43,644 bases of DNA from CAVUAN01 sp963739435 (GTDB taxonomy: Bacteria; Acidobacteriota; Thermoanaerobaculia; UBA5066; Gp7-AA6): positions 1-43,644 of the forward strand of contig CAVUAN010000001.1 of NCBI GenBank assembly GCA_963739435.1, in the 5' to 3' direction. The position numbers were made by a program, and so were the translations under genes. Shown here one piece after another: positions 17,093-26,097 of the stretch. A model generated the notes under the pieces. It was not told the DNA's origin, made no database searches, and saw nothing but the letters and a program-made list of their open reading frames with translations. Each line of letters begins with the position of its first letter. Within the stretch, counting starts at the first letter, position 1.

Positions 17093-18844
17093 ATGTCAAG
17101 ACGTCGGTTTTCGATCGCCATTGGCCTCATTCTCGTGGTCGCGGCCCTCACGGCGGAGGTCCGCGCGGAAGGGGGAGGACGCTACGCCGCCCAGATCGAG
17201 CCGACGGCCGGCACCTGGCGCACGTGGGTCATCTCCTCCGGCAAGGACTACCGCGCGCCGGCGCCTCCCGGCTTCACGGACACCGAAGCCGAACTGGATG
17301 CGGTCGCAGGCCTCATCAGCCACAACGACGATCAGGCCCGCCAGAAGATCGCATTCTGGGACGCCGGGGCCCCCTCCTACCGCTGGATCGACCTGATCAA
17401 CGCGCGCCTTCTCGCCGGAACGGCGACCACCGCCTACGCGCATCGCGTCTACACATACGTGGCGCAGGCGATGTACGACGCGACGATCGCGACGTGGGAG
17501 TCGAAGTACGTCTACAACCGCCGGCGACCGAGCGAGGCCCGGCGCGGCCTGCCCACGGCCCTGCCGGTTCCGAACAGCCCGTCGTATCCGTCCGAGCACG
17601 CCGCGACGGCGCAGGCCGCGGCGTCCGTGCTCGCGTATTTCCTGCCGGCGGAGGCGGCGTCGTTCCAGTCGATGGCCGAGGAAGCCGGCTGGTCCCGCGT
17701 GCTCGCCGGTCTCCAGTACCCGAGCGACTACACGGCGGGACTCGACCTCGGCCGGAGAGTCGCCGAGCAGGTCATCGCGAAGGCGAAGTCCGACGGCTCG
17801 GACGCCGCCTGGACCGGCACCGTGCCGACCGGCCCGTGCAAGTGGATCGGGACCAATCCGGGCAACGTCACGGCGACGGGCTGGACGCCGATCCTCCTCA
17901 CCTCGGCGAGCCAGTTCCGGCCCGCGCCTCCTCCGGCATGCGACTCGGCCCAGGCGCTCTCGGAAGTCGCGACGGTCAAGAACTACGCGCGCACGTTCGT
18001 GAGCAACTACAAGGCCTACTACTGGCAGAGCCCGGAAGGCCTCAACACGTGGCCGTACCGGTACGCCGACAAGTTCATGTTCGAGGACGGGCTGGACCGG
18101 AATCCGCCCCGCGCCGCGCGCGTGTACGCGCTGCTCGCGTCGACGCTTTACGACGCGTTCATCGCGAGCCAGGACGGAAAGTTCGCGTACTGGTACCTGC
18201 GGCCGCACATGCTCGACCCCGCGATCGTCCCGCTCTTCGCGGTGCCGAACTTCCCGTCCTACCCGTCGAACCACTCGACGTTCTCCGCGGCCCGCTCCGA
18301 GATGCTCGCGTACCTGTTCCCGACACGAGCCGATTTCATCCGGGCCGTCGGCAAGGAGGCCGGGGACTCGAGGATCTGGGCGGGCATCCACTACCCGATG
18401 GACAACGTCGCCGGTGTGGAGCTCGGGAAGTCGGTCGCCGGCCTCTTCATCGCGCGAGCCGAGAAGGACGGCTCGCTCCTGGTCCCGATCGGGACGGAAT
18501 CGGTGTCGCTCACGGGCTCCATCGACACGCCCGCGGACGGGGCCGTCGTGACCGGGAGCCTCACCGTGAGTGGATGGGCGCGCGTTCCGGGGAGCGACCT
18601 CGGCGTGACCGTTCTCATCGACGGGACGCCGCGTTTCGCGATCAGCGCGTCACGCATCGCGCGCCCGGACGTCCAGGCCGCCGTGCCGTCGCTCGGCGAC
18701 TGCTCGACGGCCGGTTATCAGAGCACCTTCGCGTTCTACCCCGGCGACCAGGGAGTCCACGAGCTGTCCGTAGTCTTCGAGGGACCCGGCGGTCTCGTGC
18801 GCCACTACCCGTCCCGGGAGTTCACGTGGAAGGCGGCGCCATAG
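17093..18844 (+). CDS. Secreted PAP2/vanadium-haloperoxidase-like protein with duplicated catalytic domain
   Basis: 583 residues with a signal peptide (about 1-25); the ATG follows CAGGAGGGGA. Two PAP2-type units are present. Unit 1: K138-x6-RP, PSEH 166-169, S201-R202-x5-Q208-x3-D212. Unit 2: K363-x6-RP, PSNH 391-394, S426-R427-x5-H433-x3-D437. The family signature is KxxxxxxRP, PSGH, SRxxxxxHxxxD. Unit 2 is complete; unit 1 has Gln in place of the last His, which binds vanadate in haloperoxidases or is the nucleophile in phosphatases. Unit 1 is therefore probably inactive. From about 470 an Ig-like domain (GSIDTPADGAVVTGSL) follows. Phosphatase and haloperoxidase activity cannot be separated here. 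A strong hairpin follows the gene. Confidence 0.85.
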   Translation: MSRRRFSIAIGLILVVAALTAEVRAEGGGRYAAQIEPTAGTWRTWVISSGKDYRAPAPPGFTDTEAELDAVAGLISHNDDQARQKIAFWDAGAPSYRWIDLINARLLAGTATTAYAHRVYTYVAQAMYDATIATWESKYVYNRRRPSEARRGLPTALPVPNSPSYPSEHAATAQAAASVLAYFLPAEAASFQSMAEEAGWSRVLAGLQYPSDYTAGLDLGRRVAEQVIAKAKSDGSDAAWTGTVPTGPCKWIGTNPGNVTATGWTPILLTSASQFRPAPPPACDSAQALSEVATVKNYARTFVSNYKAYYWQSPEGLNTWPYRYADKFMFEDGLDRNPPRAARVYALLASTLYDAFIASQDGKFAYWYLRPHMLDPAIVPLFAVPNFPSYPSNHSTFSAARSEMLAYLFPTRADFIRAVGKEAGDSRIWAGIHYPMDNVAGVELGKSVAGLFIARAEKDGSLLVPIGTESVSLTGSIDTPADGAVVTGSLTVSGWARVPGSDLGVTVLIDGTPRFAISASRIARPDVQAAVPSLGDCSTAGYQSTFAFYPGDQGVHELSVVFEGPGGLVRHYPSREFTWKAAP

Positions 18845-18865
18845 GAGTTGATGGTTGCGGTTAAC

Positions 18866-18895
18866 GGACACCCCGCGACTCTTCGTGGGGTGTCC
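18866..18895 (+). terminator. 12-bp hairpin after the PAP2 gene
   Basis: GGACACCCCGCG (18866-18877), loop ACTCTT, CGTGGGGTGTCC (18884-18895), with one G-T pair, 22 bases after the stop. There is no T-run. Its core resembles the hairpin of R1, a copy of which begins about 110 bases further on. Confidence 0.5.
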
Positions 18896-19003
18896 AGGAG
18901 TCCCGGGCCTCCGCTCACGCCGAACGTCTCGCACGGCGCTCCGCCATGTCCGCCTGGGCAAGGCGCCCCCGGGACCACCCACGGCTTCGGAAGCGGTTCG
19001 GGG

Positions 19004-19228
19004 CTGAGAACGAGTTGAAGTTCTCAGATTCTGGCCTAAGAACAGTTCGTCTTGCCGACCGACTGCGGAGCCATTTCCCTTCCCCGCGAATGCACAGCAG
19101 GCGCGGTTGACCCGAACCCCGCGACGACCTCGTGGGGTTCTTCGCATCTGGACGCGAAAACGGGGAAGTGGTGATCCTCTTTCGATGCGCGAAGTGTCGA
19201 GCTGAGATCGTCGTCCCCGCTCGACTCC
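19004..19228. repeat. R1 dispersed repeat, full copy C
   Basis: It starts with a perfect stem-loop: CTGAGAAC 19004-19011, loop GAGTTGAA, GTTCTCAG 19020-19027. Then come CAGTTCG, GCCGACCGACTGCGGAGCC, a core identical to copy B (19081-19132), and the hairpin 19114-19124/19130-19140, where one C-to-T change leaves a G-T pair. The tail ends CGCTCGACTCC, six bases before the uvrA relic. The rest of 18845-19234 is the hairpin above and unremarkable sequence. Confidence 0.7.
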
Positions 19229-19234
19229 ATCCCC

Positions 19235-19288
19235 CTAGACGTTCTTGAGGTTGTGCTCGCGGGCGCGGCGAATGACGATCGCGTCCAT
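19235..19288 (-). pseudogene. uvrA: uvrA 5' relic (17 codons)
   Basis: The minus strand from the ATG at 19288 reads MDAIVIRRAREHNLKNV and then TAG. This is the highly conserved start of UvrA, the excision-repair damage-recognition ATPase (family form M-x-x-I-x-I-R-G-A-R-x-H-N-L-K-N). All further sequence, including Walker A, is missing. Just downstream lies the end of R1 copy C. The motif is short, but the match is position-specific and at a start codon. It is divergent from the sulfatase gene. Confidence 0.55.
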
Positions 19289-19390
19289 GGGGGCGGGGAT
19301 TATGGAACCGTCTTTCCGTGGGCCCCGGCGGAGACCCAGTCGCGTATTCGCGGTAAACTTCGTCGTGCATCCTGGAGGCGAACCACTCAG

Positions 19391-21017
19391 ATGACGGGGC
19401 GGCGCGGCGTGGCGGCCATCACAGTTGCCGGTCTGTTCCTCCCGGCGATCGCGATCTTCGTTTCCGGACCCGCGCGCGCGGCTTCCGCGGACGGCCCGAT
19501 CGTCATCTTCCTCGTCGACACGCTGCGGCCGGACCGCGTCTCCGTTTACGGAGCGCCGCGTTCGACGACGCCCGCCGCCGAGAGCCTCGCGCGCGAGGGA
19601 ATCGTCTTCGAGAACGCCTATTCCCTTTCCTCGTGGACGCGGGCGTCCGTTGCCACCCTCTTCACATCCCGCCTTCCGGCTGCCGCGGGCGCCCTCGATC
19701 GCAAGGGAAGGCTCGGCCCGTCCGTGGTCACCCTGCCCCAGCTCCTTCGCGACCGGGGCTGGAAGACGGCGGCGTTCGTCGCCAACGTCAACGTGAGCCA
19801 CTCGACGGGCTTCAGCCGGGGGTTCGATGTCTTCGAATCGGTCCGGGGCCCGTCCCCGGCTCTCGAGGCTGACCCCCGCGGCGCCGAGGTCGTCGACCGC
19901 GCGCTTCGCTTCCTTTCGAGCCAGGCGTCCCCTCGTTTTCTTCTCTACGTGCACGTGATGGAGCCACACCTGCCCCTCGATCTGGACCCGGAGCACCGCT
20001 CGCTCTTCGCCCGAGAGGGCGGGAACGAGAGCGATCCCTTCCTCGACTACGACCGCGCGATCCGCCAGGCGGACGATCAATTTGCCCGGATCGCCGCCGC
20101 GCTCCGGGCGAAAGGCTTCTGGGACGGCGCGACGGTCGTTTACACCGCCGATCACGGCGAGGAGTTCCACGAACACGGAAGGCGCGGCCACGGCGACACG
20201 CTCTACGAAGAGCAGATCCGGATCCCCCTCGTGGTCAAGCCGCCGGCGGGCCGGATCGCGCCGGGACGGCGGCAGGAACTCGTCTCGCTCGCGGACGTTC
20301 TCCCGACGCTCGCAGGCCTCTACGGCCTTCCCGGCGAGGCCTCGTGGATCGGATCCGGTCTTCTCGCTCCGCTTCCCGAACGCTCCCTCTACTTCACCGA
20401 GGACTTCGACGACAACCGCCTGTACGCACTGAGAAAGGGGAGGAAGAAGGTCGTCGTCCGCCTGTATCCGAAGCTCGACGAGGAGGTCTTCGATCTCTCG
20501 AGCGATCCCGGCGAGGCGCACGGCCGCCCGGTCGCGTGCGGGGCGCCCGTGCCCGGCGACGCGCAGGCGCTCTTCGCCGAGCTGACGACACTGAGGTCCC
20601 TAGACATCTCGTTCTTCCCACGCATCGAATTCGAAAAAGTGACGTCCGGGAGCCTTCGACTCACTCTCTTCATGGCCCTGGTCACCCCCCCCCCGGCCGT
20701 TCCTTACGCCGGACGCCTCCTGCCGTTACGAGACGTACGTCCGCGGCCGGGTTCTCTCGCTCGCGAAGGAGGTTCCCGCGGGCGAAGACTTCCGGGTCTC
20801 GATAGCCGGCGATGTCGGGGAGATCCCGCCGCATCGGCTCACCGTCTTCGACGCCCGCTGGAACGTCGTTTCCGGCGCGCAGCGCGAAAAGCTCCTGCGG
20901 ACCGCGCGCTTCGAGTACCCCGGCACGCGCAGCTCGGAATCGGAGGACGAGGTCCGCGCGCTGCGCAACCTCGGCTACCTCGGAGGCAAGGCGGGGGGAG
21001 CCGGCAAGGACCGCTGA
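19391..21017 (+). CDS. Secreted sulfatase/alkaline-phosphatase-superfamily hydrolase (frameshift at a C10 tract)
   Basis: The signal peptide is about 1-30. The metal site starts with FLVDTLRPDRVSVYG (residues 40-54). SLSSWTRASVATLFTSRLP (78-96) is at the place of the (C/S)xPxR nucleophile but lacks the Pro and is Ser/Thr-type, and the second metal motif is TADHGEEFHEHG. The family cleaves sulfate or phosphate esters; without a clear formylglycine motif the substrate is uncertain. The frame is lost at ten C residues (20685-20694). With one C fewer it runs on without stops through PFLTPDASCRYETYVRGR and RALRNLGYLGG to a TGA at 21015-21017, a common ending for this family. The start at 19391 follows GGAGGCG. 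The true length is about 540 residues. Confidence 0.82.
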
Positions 21018-21102
21018 CGGCCGTCAAGTCCCGGCGGCGAGCCGCTTCAGGACGGCCCCGAACGCTCCCCTGAGCCCACGTGGCCAGAGGCGCGCCGGGT
21101 TC

Positions 21103-21134
21103 TGTAGGGGCGCAGCGGGAATTGCGGTTCGCGC
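21103..21134 (+). repeat. R3 short repeat, copy b
   Basis: TGTAGGGGCGCAGCGGGAAT then TGCGGTTCGCGC, in the convergent gap between the sulfatase and the dipeptidase. It parallels 8661-8708 (minus strand) and 32629-32668. Nothing else is seen in 21018-21215. Confidence 0.45.
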
Positions 21135-21215
21135 TTGCACGCAGCCCAGTGTCGTCGCTCTCGCTCTCCCATGGATCGAGGCGACGTGAAATCGCGCCCC
21201 TGAGTCGCGCCGGGA

Positions 21216-22367
21216 TCACCGCCAGCCCAGCCCAAGCACCCGCAGCGCGTTCTCCGAGCAGATCTTGTTCGCGGCCGCAGCTCCGAACTTGTGGCTCAGG
21301 CGGGCATGCACCTCCGTGAACGCGGCGGGGCTGTCCAGTCCCGGCAGCGACGGCTTGATGAAGCCGTCCAGGTCGGATCCGAATGCCGTGTGATCGTGGT
21401 CGCCTGCGACGCCCAGGATGTGTTCCACGTGCCCAAAGATCAGCCGGATGCTGTCCGCGAAGTCCCGTTCTCGGGCCCGCGGCGGGCTCATCCAGTGCTT
21501 GCAGGCGATGAGGCCGACGACGCCGTTCCTCTTTGCGATCCTGCGGATGGTGGCGTCCGAGAGGTTGTATTCCACGCTCCGCACGTAGCGGCATGCGCAG
21601 TGGCCCGCGATGACCGGGGTCGTCTTGTCGTGAGCGTCCAGCAAGTCGAGCGTCTCCTCGATCGCCTTCGCGCTCATGTGGGCCAGATCGACGATGATCT
21701 TGTTCTCGACCATGGACTTGACAGCCTCCCTGCCGAGTTCGGTCAGCCCGATGTCGGGCTGGACGAAGCACACGCGATAGAGCCAGTCGGGCAGCAGGGG
21801 GATGGCCGGCGCGTTCGTGGCGATCCGGCGATAGAACAGATGTGCGAGCGTGATGTAGGCGACGCCTCGCCTGGAGAGGGCCGCGACGTTCTTGCGCACG
21901 TCTTGCGGAGTGTCGCCGAGATAGACGCCGCCCTCCACGGCGTGAATCAATGCGACCTTTCCGGTCGCCAGCGCGGCCTTCATCTCCCCAAGATCGTGAG
22001 CGATCGTGATCGGGAGGTTGTCGGGCGCGTTCGCCCACCTCCGGACGTCCCTTTCCACGACGTCGATGAGATCGACCAGATCGACGTAGTAGCTGTTCCT
22101 GGGCGGCGCGCCGTAGGGCTGCTCCAAGTCGATGTCGTCGAAAGGGAGAAGGAGCATCGAGAGAGCGACCCGGGCATCGCTTTTCGTCAGGGTCTCCGCC
22201 GTCACGGCGGGTTCGTCACCGTCACCGGGATAGTTGAAGAAACGGTTCGCGAGCATCAGGATCAGCTTGCGAACGTGCCACTTCAGCCAGCCCTGCGAAC
22301 GCCGACGGCCAACCGGGAGCAGGTGCATCGGGTAGTGCGAATGAAGATCTACGATCGTGGGATTCAT
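21216..22367 (-). CDS. Membrane dipeptidase-like metallohydrolase (peptidase M19)
   Basis: 383 residues, intact. The ATG at 22367 follows AAGGAGGTGACCCG, a strong ribosome site. The metal ligands of the renal-dipeptidase family can be placed: D7-x-H9 in IVDLHSH, E145 in HAVEGG, H230 in VDLAHMS, H256 in AGHCACR and D332/D334 in GSDLDG. The fold is an amidohydrolase TIM barrel with a two-zinc centre that cleaves dipeptides or related amides. No signal peptide is seen; a hydrophobic stretch (about 33-45, LILMLANRFF) is short. It is divergent from the beta-helix gene across about 200 bases. Confidence 0.9.
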   Translation of the reverse strand: MNPTIVDLHSHYPMHLLPVGRRRSQGWLKWHVRKLILMLANRFFNYPGDGDEPAVTAETLTKSDARVALSMLLLPFDDIDLEQPYGAPPRNSYYVDLVDLIDVVERDVRRWANAPDNLPITIAHDLGEMKAALATGKVALIHAVEGGVYLGDTPQDVRKNVAALSRRGVAYITLAHLFYRRIATNAPAIPLLPDWLYRVCFVQPDIGLTELGREAVKSMVENKIIVDLAHMSAKAIEETLDLLDAHDKTTPVIAGHCACRYVRSVEYNLSDATIRRIAKRNGVVGLIACKHWMSPPRARERDFADSIRLIFGHVEHILGVAGDHDHTAFGSDLDGFIKPSLPGLDSPAAFTEVHARLSHKFGAAAANKICSENALRVLGLGWR

Positions 22368-22569
22368 CGGGTCACCTCCTTGGGCGGGTCGGTGTCTCCA
22401 TTCGGTCCTCCGATCGTTCGCCGACAGGGAGGCGGGGGCCGCGCGCCATCTCCCCGGCCTCTGCGCGCCACATCCACCATCCATCATTGGCGTACGCGGG
22501 CCGAGTTGCACCCATGAGCGAAAGCCGCACACACTACTACAGGGAACATACGCCCGCTGGAGGGATCCC

Positions 22570-25021
22570 ATGTGGCGTCGTCTAGCATCTTCCCTCGTCT
22601 TCGTGTGTCTTGGCTCAGGCCTTGCGACGGCGACGGTCTACGACGTCGGGCCAGGGCAGACCCTGACTGAGATTGGTCAAGTCCCGTGGCATCAGCTCGC
22701 CGCGGGTGACGAGGTCCGGATCCACTGGCGCTCCACCCCCTACCGCGACAAAGTGGGTCATCAACAGGCGTGGTACACCGTGGGCGCCCATCGTTGTGCG
22801 GGGCATCGGGGGGCCAGCCGGCGAGAGGCCCGTAGTCACCGGGGACGGCGCTACGACGCCGGCGCCGCTCAACTTCTGGAACGAGCAGCGCGGCGTGATC
22901 AAGATCGGCGGATCCGAACGTGCCTCCCGACGGCCTGCCGGCCTGGGTTGTGATCGAGGGGCTGGAAATACGGTCGGGCCACCCGAGCTACACGTTCACG
23001 GCCGACGACGGGTCCGTGATGGCTTACTCGCCCAATGCGGCGGCGATCTACGTCGAGAAGGCGGAACATCTCGTCATCCGGAACTGCGACCTGCACGACT
23101 CCGGCAACGGGCTCTTCGTCGGCGTCTTCGACGGCGACAACCCAGGACGTTCGGGTCGAGGGCAACTTCATTCACGGCAACGGCAACGTCGGCAGCATCT
23201 TCGAGCACAACTCCTACACCGCCGCGCTCGGGATCGTCTTCGAGGGGAATCACTTCGGGCCGCTCCGCTCTGGCGCCGGCGGCAACAACCTGAAGGATCG
23301 CTCGGCGGGGCTCGTCGTCCGCTACAACTGGATCGAGGGCGGCAACCGCCAGCTCGACCTGGTCGACGCCGAGGACATCCGTCGTCGCTCGTCAACGACC
23401 CGCGCTACCGCGACGACCTTCGTCTACGGCAACGTGCTGATCGAGCCCGACGGCGCCGGCAACAGCCAGATCGTCCACTACGGCGGCGACAGCGGCAACG
23501 AGACGATCTATCGCAAGGGATGCTCTACTTCTACAACAACACGGTGGTGTCGACGCGCGCCGGGAACACGACGTTGCTTCGGCTCTCGACGAACGACGAG
23601 CAGGCCGACGTCCGCAACAACGTCCTCTACGTCAGCGGCTGCCGGCGACCGCCCTGGCGATGCTCGACGCCGACGGGCGTGCTGTGCTGTCGCACAACTG
23701 GCTCAAGCCCGGCTGGGTCGCGAGCCACGGTGGTCTGGCCGGGACGATCCACGACGACGGCACGAGCGTTCTCGGCGCCTCCCCCGGGTTCGTCGACCTC
23801 GCGGGCCAGGACTTTCACCTGGCGGCAGGTGCCCAACCCGTCGACGCCGCGACCGACTTGCCCGCGGCCAGCTTCCCGTCAAACCTGCTTGAGCGGCAGT
23901 ATGTGCCGCACCAGGCGACGGAATACCGCGTTTCCCAAGGCGTGGCTGACATCGGCGCTTACGAGCGCTGCACCGGTCCAACCTGTGGCGTGATCATCGG
24001 CGCAGAGCCCGCCGGCCTCGTCGAGGATGCCCACGCCTCTGGCGCGACGAGCTCGAACGTCAACAGCGTTCTCGAGCCGGGCGAGACGGTCCTCGTCAAC
24101 CCCTTGTGGAAGAACATCACCGCTTCCCCGCTCGCTTTCACGGGCACCGCCTCCGCCTTTTCCGGACCGGCCGGCGCCGTCTATTCCCTCCTCGACTCGA
24201 GCAGCGACTACGGGTCCATAGCCCCCGGCGCTACGGCCGACAGCTTCACGGCTGGCCTGTCCTCGTATCGTCTCTCCGTCTCCAACCCGGCAACCCGCCC
24301 CGCCGCCCACTGGGACGCAACCTTCCTCGAGACGCTCAGCTCGGGCCAGTCGAAGACCTGGACGCTCCACGTCGGCCAGAGCTTCGCGGATGTTCCCGTC
24401 TCCAACGGCGGCTACCCGTTCGTCGAGAACATCTTCCATAACGGGATAACCGCCGGCTGCGGCGGCGGCAACTATTGCCCCGGCAGCAACACGACCCGCT
24501 GGCAGGAGGCCGTCTTGCTCTCCTTAGCAATGGTCGGTTCCAACGGTGTCGTCCCGGCCGCGGGCGACGTGTCGACCGTCGGCAGCTACAACTGCACCCC
24601 GGGCGGCAACTCCCTCTTCAGCGATGTCCCGCCGACGGATGGCGGTTGTCGATTCATCCATTACATCTATGCCCAAGGGCTCACGGCAGGATGCGGCAGC
24701 GGGCACTATTGCCCCGCCGGAAACGTCACCCGCTGGCAAATGGCCGTCTTCCTCGCCACGGCCATGGCCGGCTCGAGTGCAGCCGTTCCCTCCAGTGGAA
24801 CCGTTCCAACGGTCGGGTCTTACGATTGCACCTCGGGGGGGACGTCCCTGTTCGGCGACGTCCCGCCGGATGACGGCGGCTGCCGTTTCATCCACTACAT
24901 CTACGCCAACGGCGTCACCGCCGGCTGCGGCGGTGGAAATTACTGCCCCGCCAGTACCGTCACCCGCTGGCAGATGGCCGTCTTTCTCGTCACCGGCTTC
25001 CACATTCCCTTCCTCCACTGA
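22570..25021 (+). CDS. Secreted parallel beta-helix protein with C-terminal Cys-rich SLH-like repeats (frameshifted)
   Basis: The signal peptide MWRRLASSLVFVCLGSGLAT is followed by GPGQTLTEIGQVPW, then, in changing frames, beta-helix rungs (VIEGLEIRSG, AEHLVIRNCDLHDSGNG, VEGNFIHGNG, YFYNNTVVST, DVRNNVLYVSG). An Ig-like segment comes next (about 23990-24380), then three repeats (from about 24383, 24615 and 24850). The repeats resemble S-layer homology modules: F-x-DVP, FIHYIYAQGLTAGCG, YCP, VTRWQMAVFL. Each complete repeat has four Cys (SYNC, GGC, GCG, YC), which is unusual for SLH. The frame changes near 22790, 22915, 23150, 23515 and 23650; the last 450 codons are clean. The beta-helix suggests a polysaccharide lyase or glycan-binding surface protein, and the repeats may anchor it (inference). 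Confidence 0.75.
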
Positions 25022-25084
25022 CGTCCTTTACGAGCGGCCCGCCACACGAGGCGAACCGAATGGCGCAATGGGTTCGCGGTCAGC

Positions 25085-25903
25085 TCAGCGGCTGAAGCGC
25101 TGCTGCAGCTCGGCGTACGGGATCGCGCCCTGGGCGAAGCCGAAGGTGCCGTGATCGGCCATCTCCCGAGCGGCCTGCTCGACCAGGGTGAGGACGGCGC
25201 GCGTGAGGGTGCCGCCGACGCTGATCCTGGCGACGCCGAGCGAGCGCAGGGTGGCAGCGTCCAGCACCGGCTCGACCAGCCCGGCCACGACGTTCACCGG
25301 CGCGCCGATCGCGGCGGTCAGTCTGCCGATCTCCTCGGCAGCGCTGACACCGGGAACGAAGATGCAGTCGGCTCCGGCAGCCAGGTAGCGCTCGGCCCGG
25401 CGCACCGTCTCGGCGAAGGCGTCCGGGTGCCTGATCATGTAGGCGTCGGTGCGCGCGTTCAGCACGAACGAACCGGCCGGTGCGGCGGTCCGCGCCGCCT
25501 CGAGACGTTCGCAGGCAGCCTCGACCGGGAGCAGTTCTCCGGGCTGAGTCACGTCCTCCAGATTGCCTCCGACCACCCCGAGCTCGACCGCAGCGGCGAC
25601 CGTTGCGGCAACGTGGTCGGCGGTAGCGCCGTAACCGGACTCCAGGTCGGCGCTCACCGGGCACGCGACAGCCGACACGATCCGCGCGATGCAGTCGAGC
25701 ATCTCCGGCCCCTCCATGGTGCCGTCGGCGGCACCACGGCTGAAGGCGATCCCGGCGCTGGTGGTGGCGATCGCGGCGAACCCGGCCTGTTCCAGGATCC
25801 GTGCCGAGCCACCGTCCCAGGCATTCGGCAGGATGAAGCCGGCGCCGGGTCGATGCATCGCCAGGAACGCCGCCGCGCGGTTCGGGGTCGCGGATGCGGT
25901 CAT
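25085..25903 (-). CDS. Isocitrate lyase/PEP mutase-superfamily protein
   Basis: 272 residues, intact. It begins ATPNRAAAFLAMHRPGAGF, then LPNAWDGGSARILEQAGF, ATTSAGIAFSRG, the Mg-binding VSADLESGYG, GGNLEDV, LNARTDAYM and GADCIFVPGV. This matches the small PEP-mutase/oxaloacetate-decarboxylase-like group, TIM barrels that cut or form C-C or C-P bonds next to a carboxylate. The KKCGH loop of true isocitrate lyase is absent. The start at 25903 is chosen because family members begin near it; an in-frame GTG/ATG extension to 25951 has no similarity. The substrate is unknown. It is convergent with the beta-helix gene. Confidence 0.85.
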   Translation of the reverse strand: MTASATPNRAAAFLAMHRPGAGFILPNAWDGGSARILEQAGFAAIATTSAGIAFSRGAADGTMEGPEMLDCIARIVSAVACPVSADLESGYGATADHVAATVAAAVELGVVGGNLEDVTQPGELLPVEAACERLEAARTAAPAGSFVLNARTDAYMIRHPDAFAETVRRAERYLAAGADCIFVPGVSAAEEIGRLTAAIGAPVNVVAGLVEPVLDAATLRSLGVARISVGGTLTRAVLTLVEQAAREMADHGTFGFAQGAIPYAELQQRFSR

Positions 25904-26097
25904 GCGCCTGATTCTACGGCTGGGGGGGACCCAGTTCGAAAAGCAGTCCAAGTCGTGACGCCCCGAGTCATGAGCACTTCACAGATGAGCACCCAGTCTG
26001 CGGTGGCGCGACGATCGGCAGAAGCCCAGTTGCGTGCGCTTATCGCCAAGTTCGCGAGGCGGGGGCGGCGACGCGAATGCCGTCCCGAGGCCTCGAG

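Noticed and set aside
17096..18391. Open frame of 431 codons antisense to the PAP2 gene
   Set aside because: Very Arg-rich with no motifs; the plus-strand gene has a signal peptide, ribosome site and two catalytic signatures.
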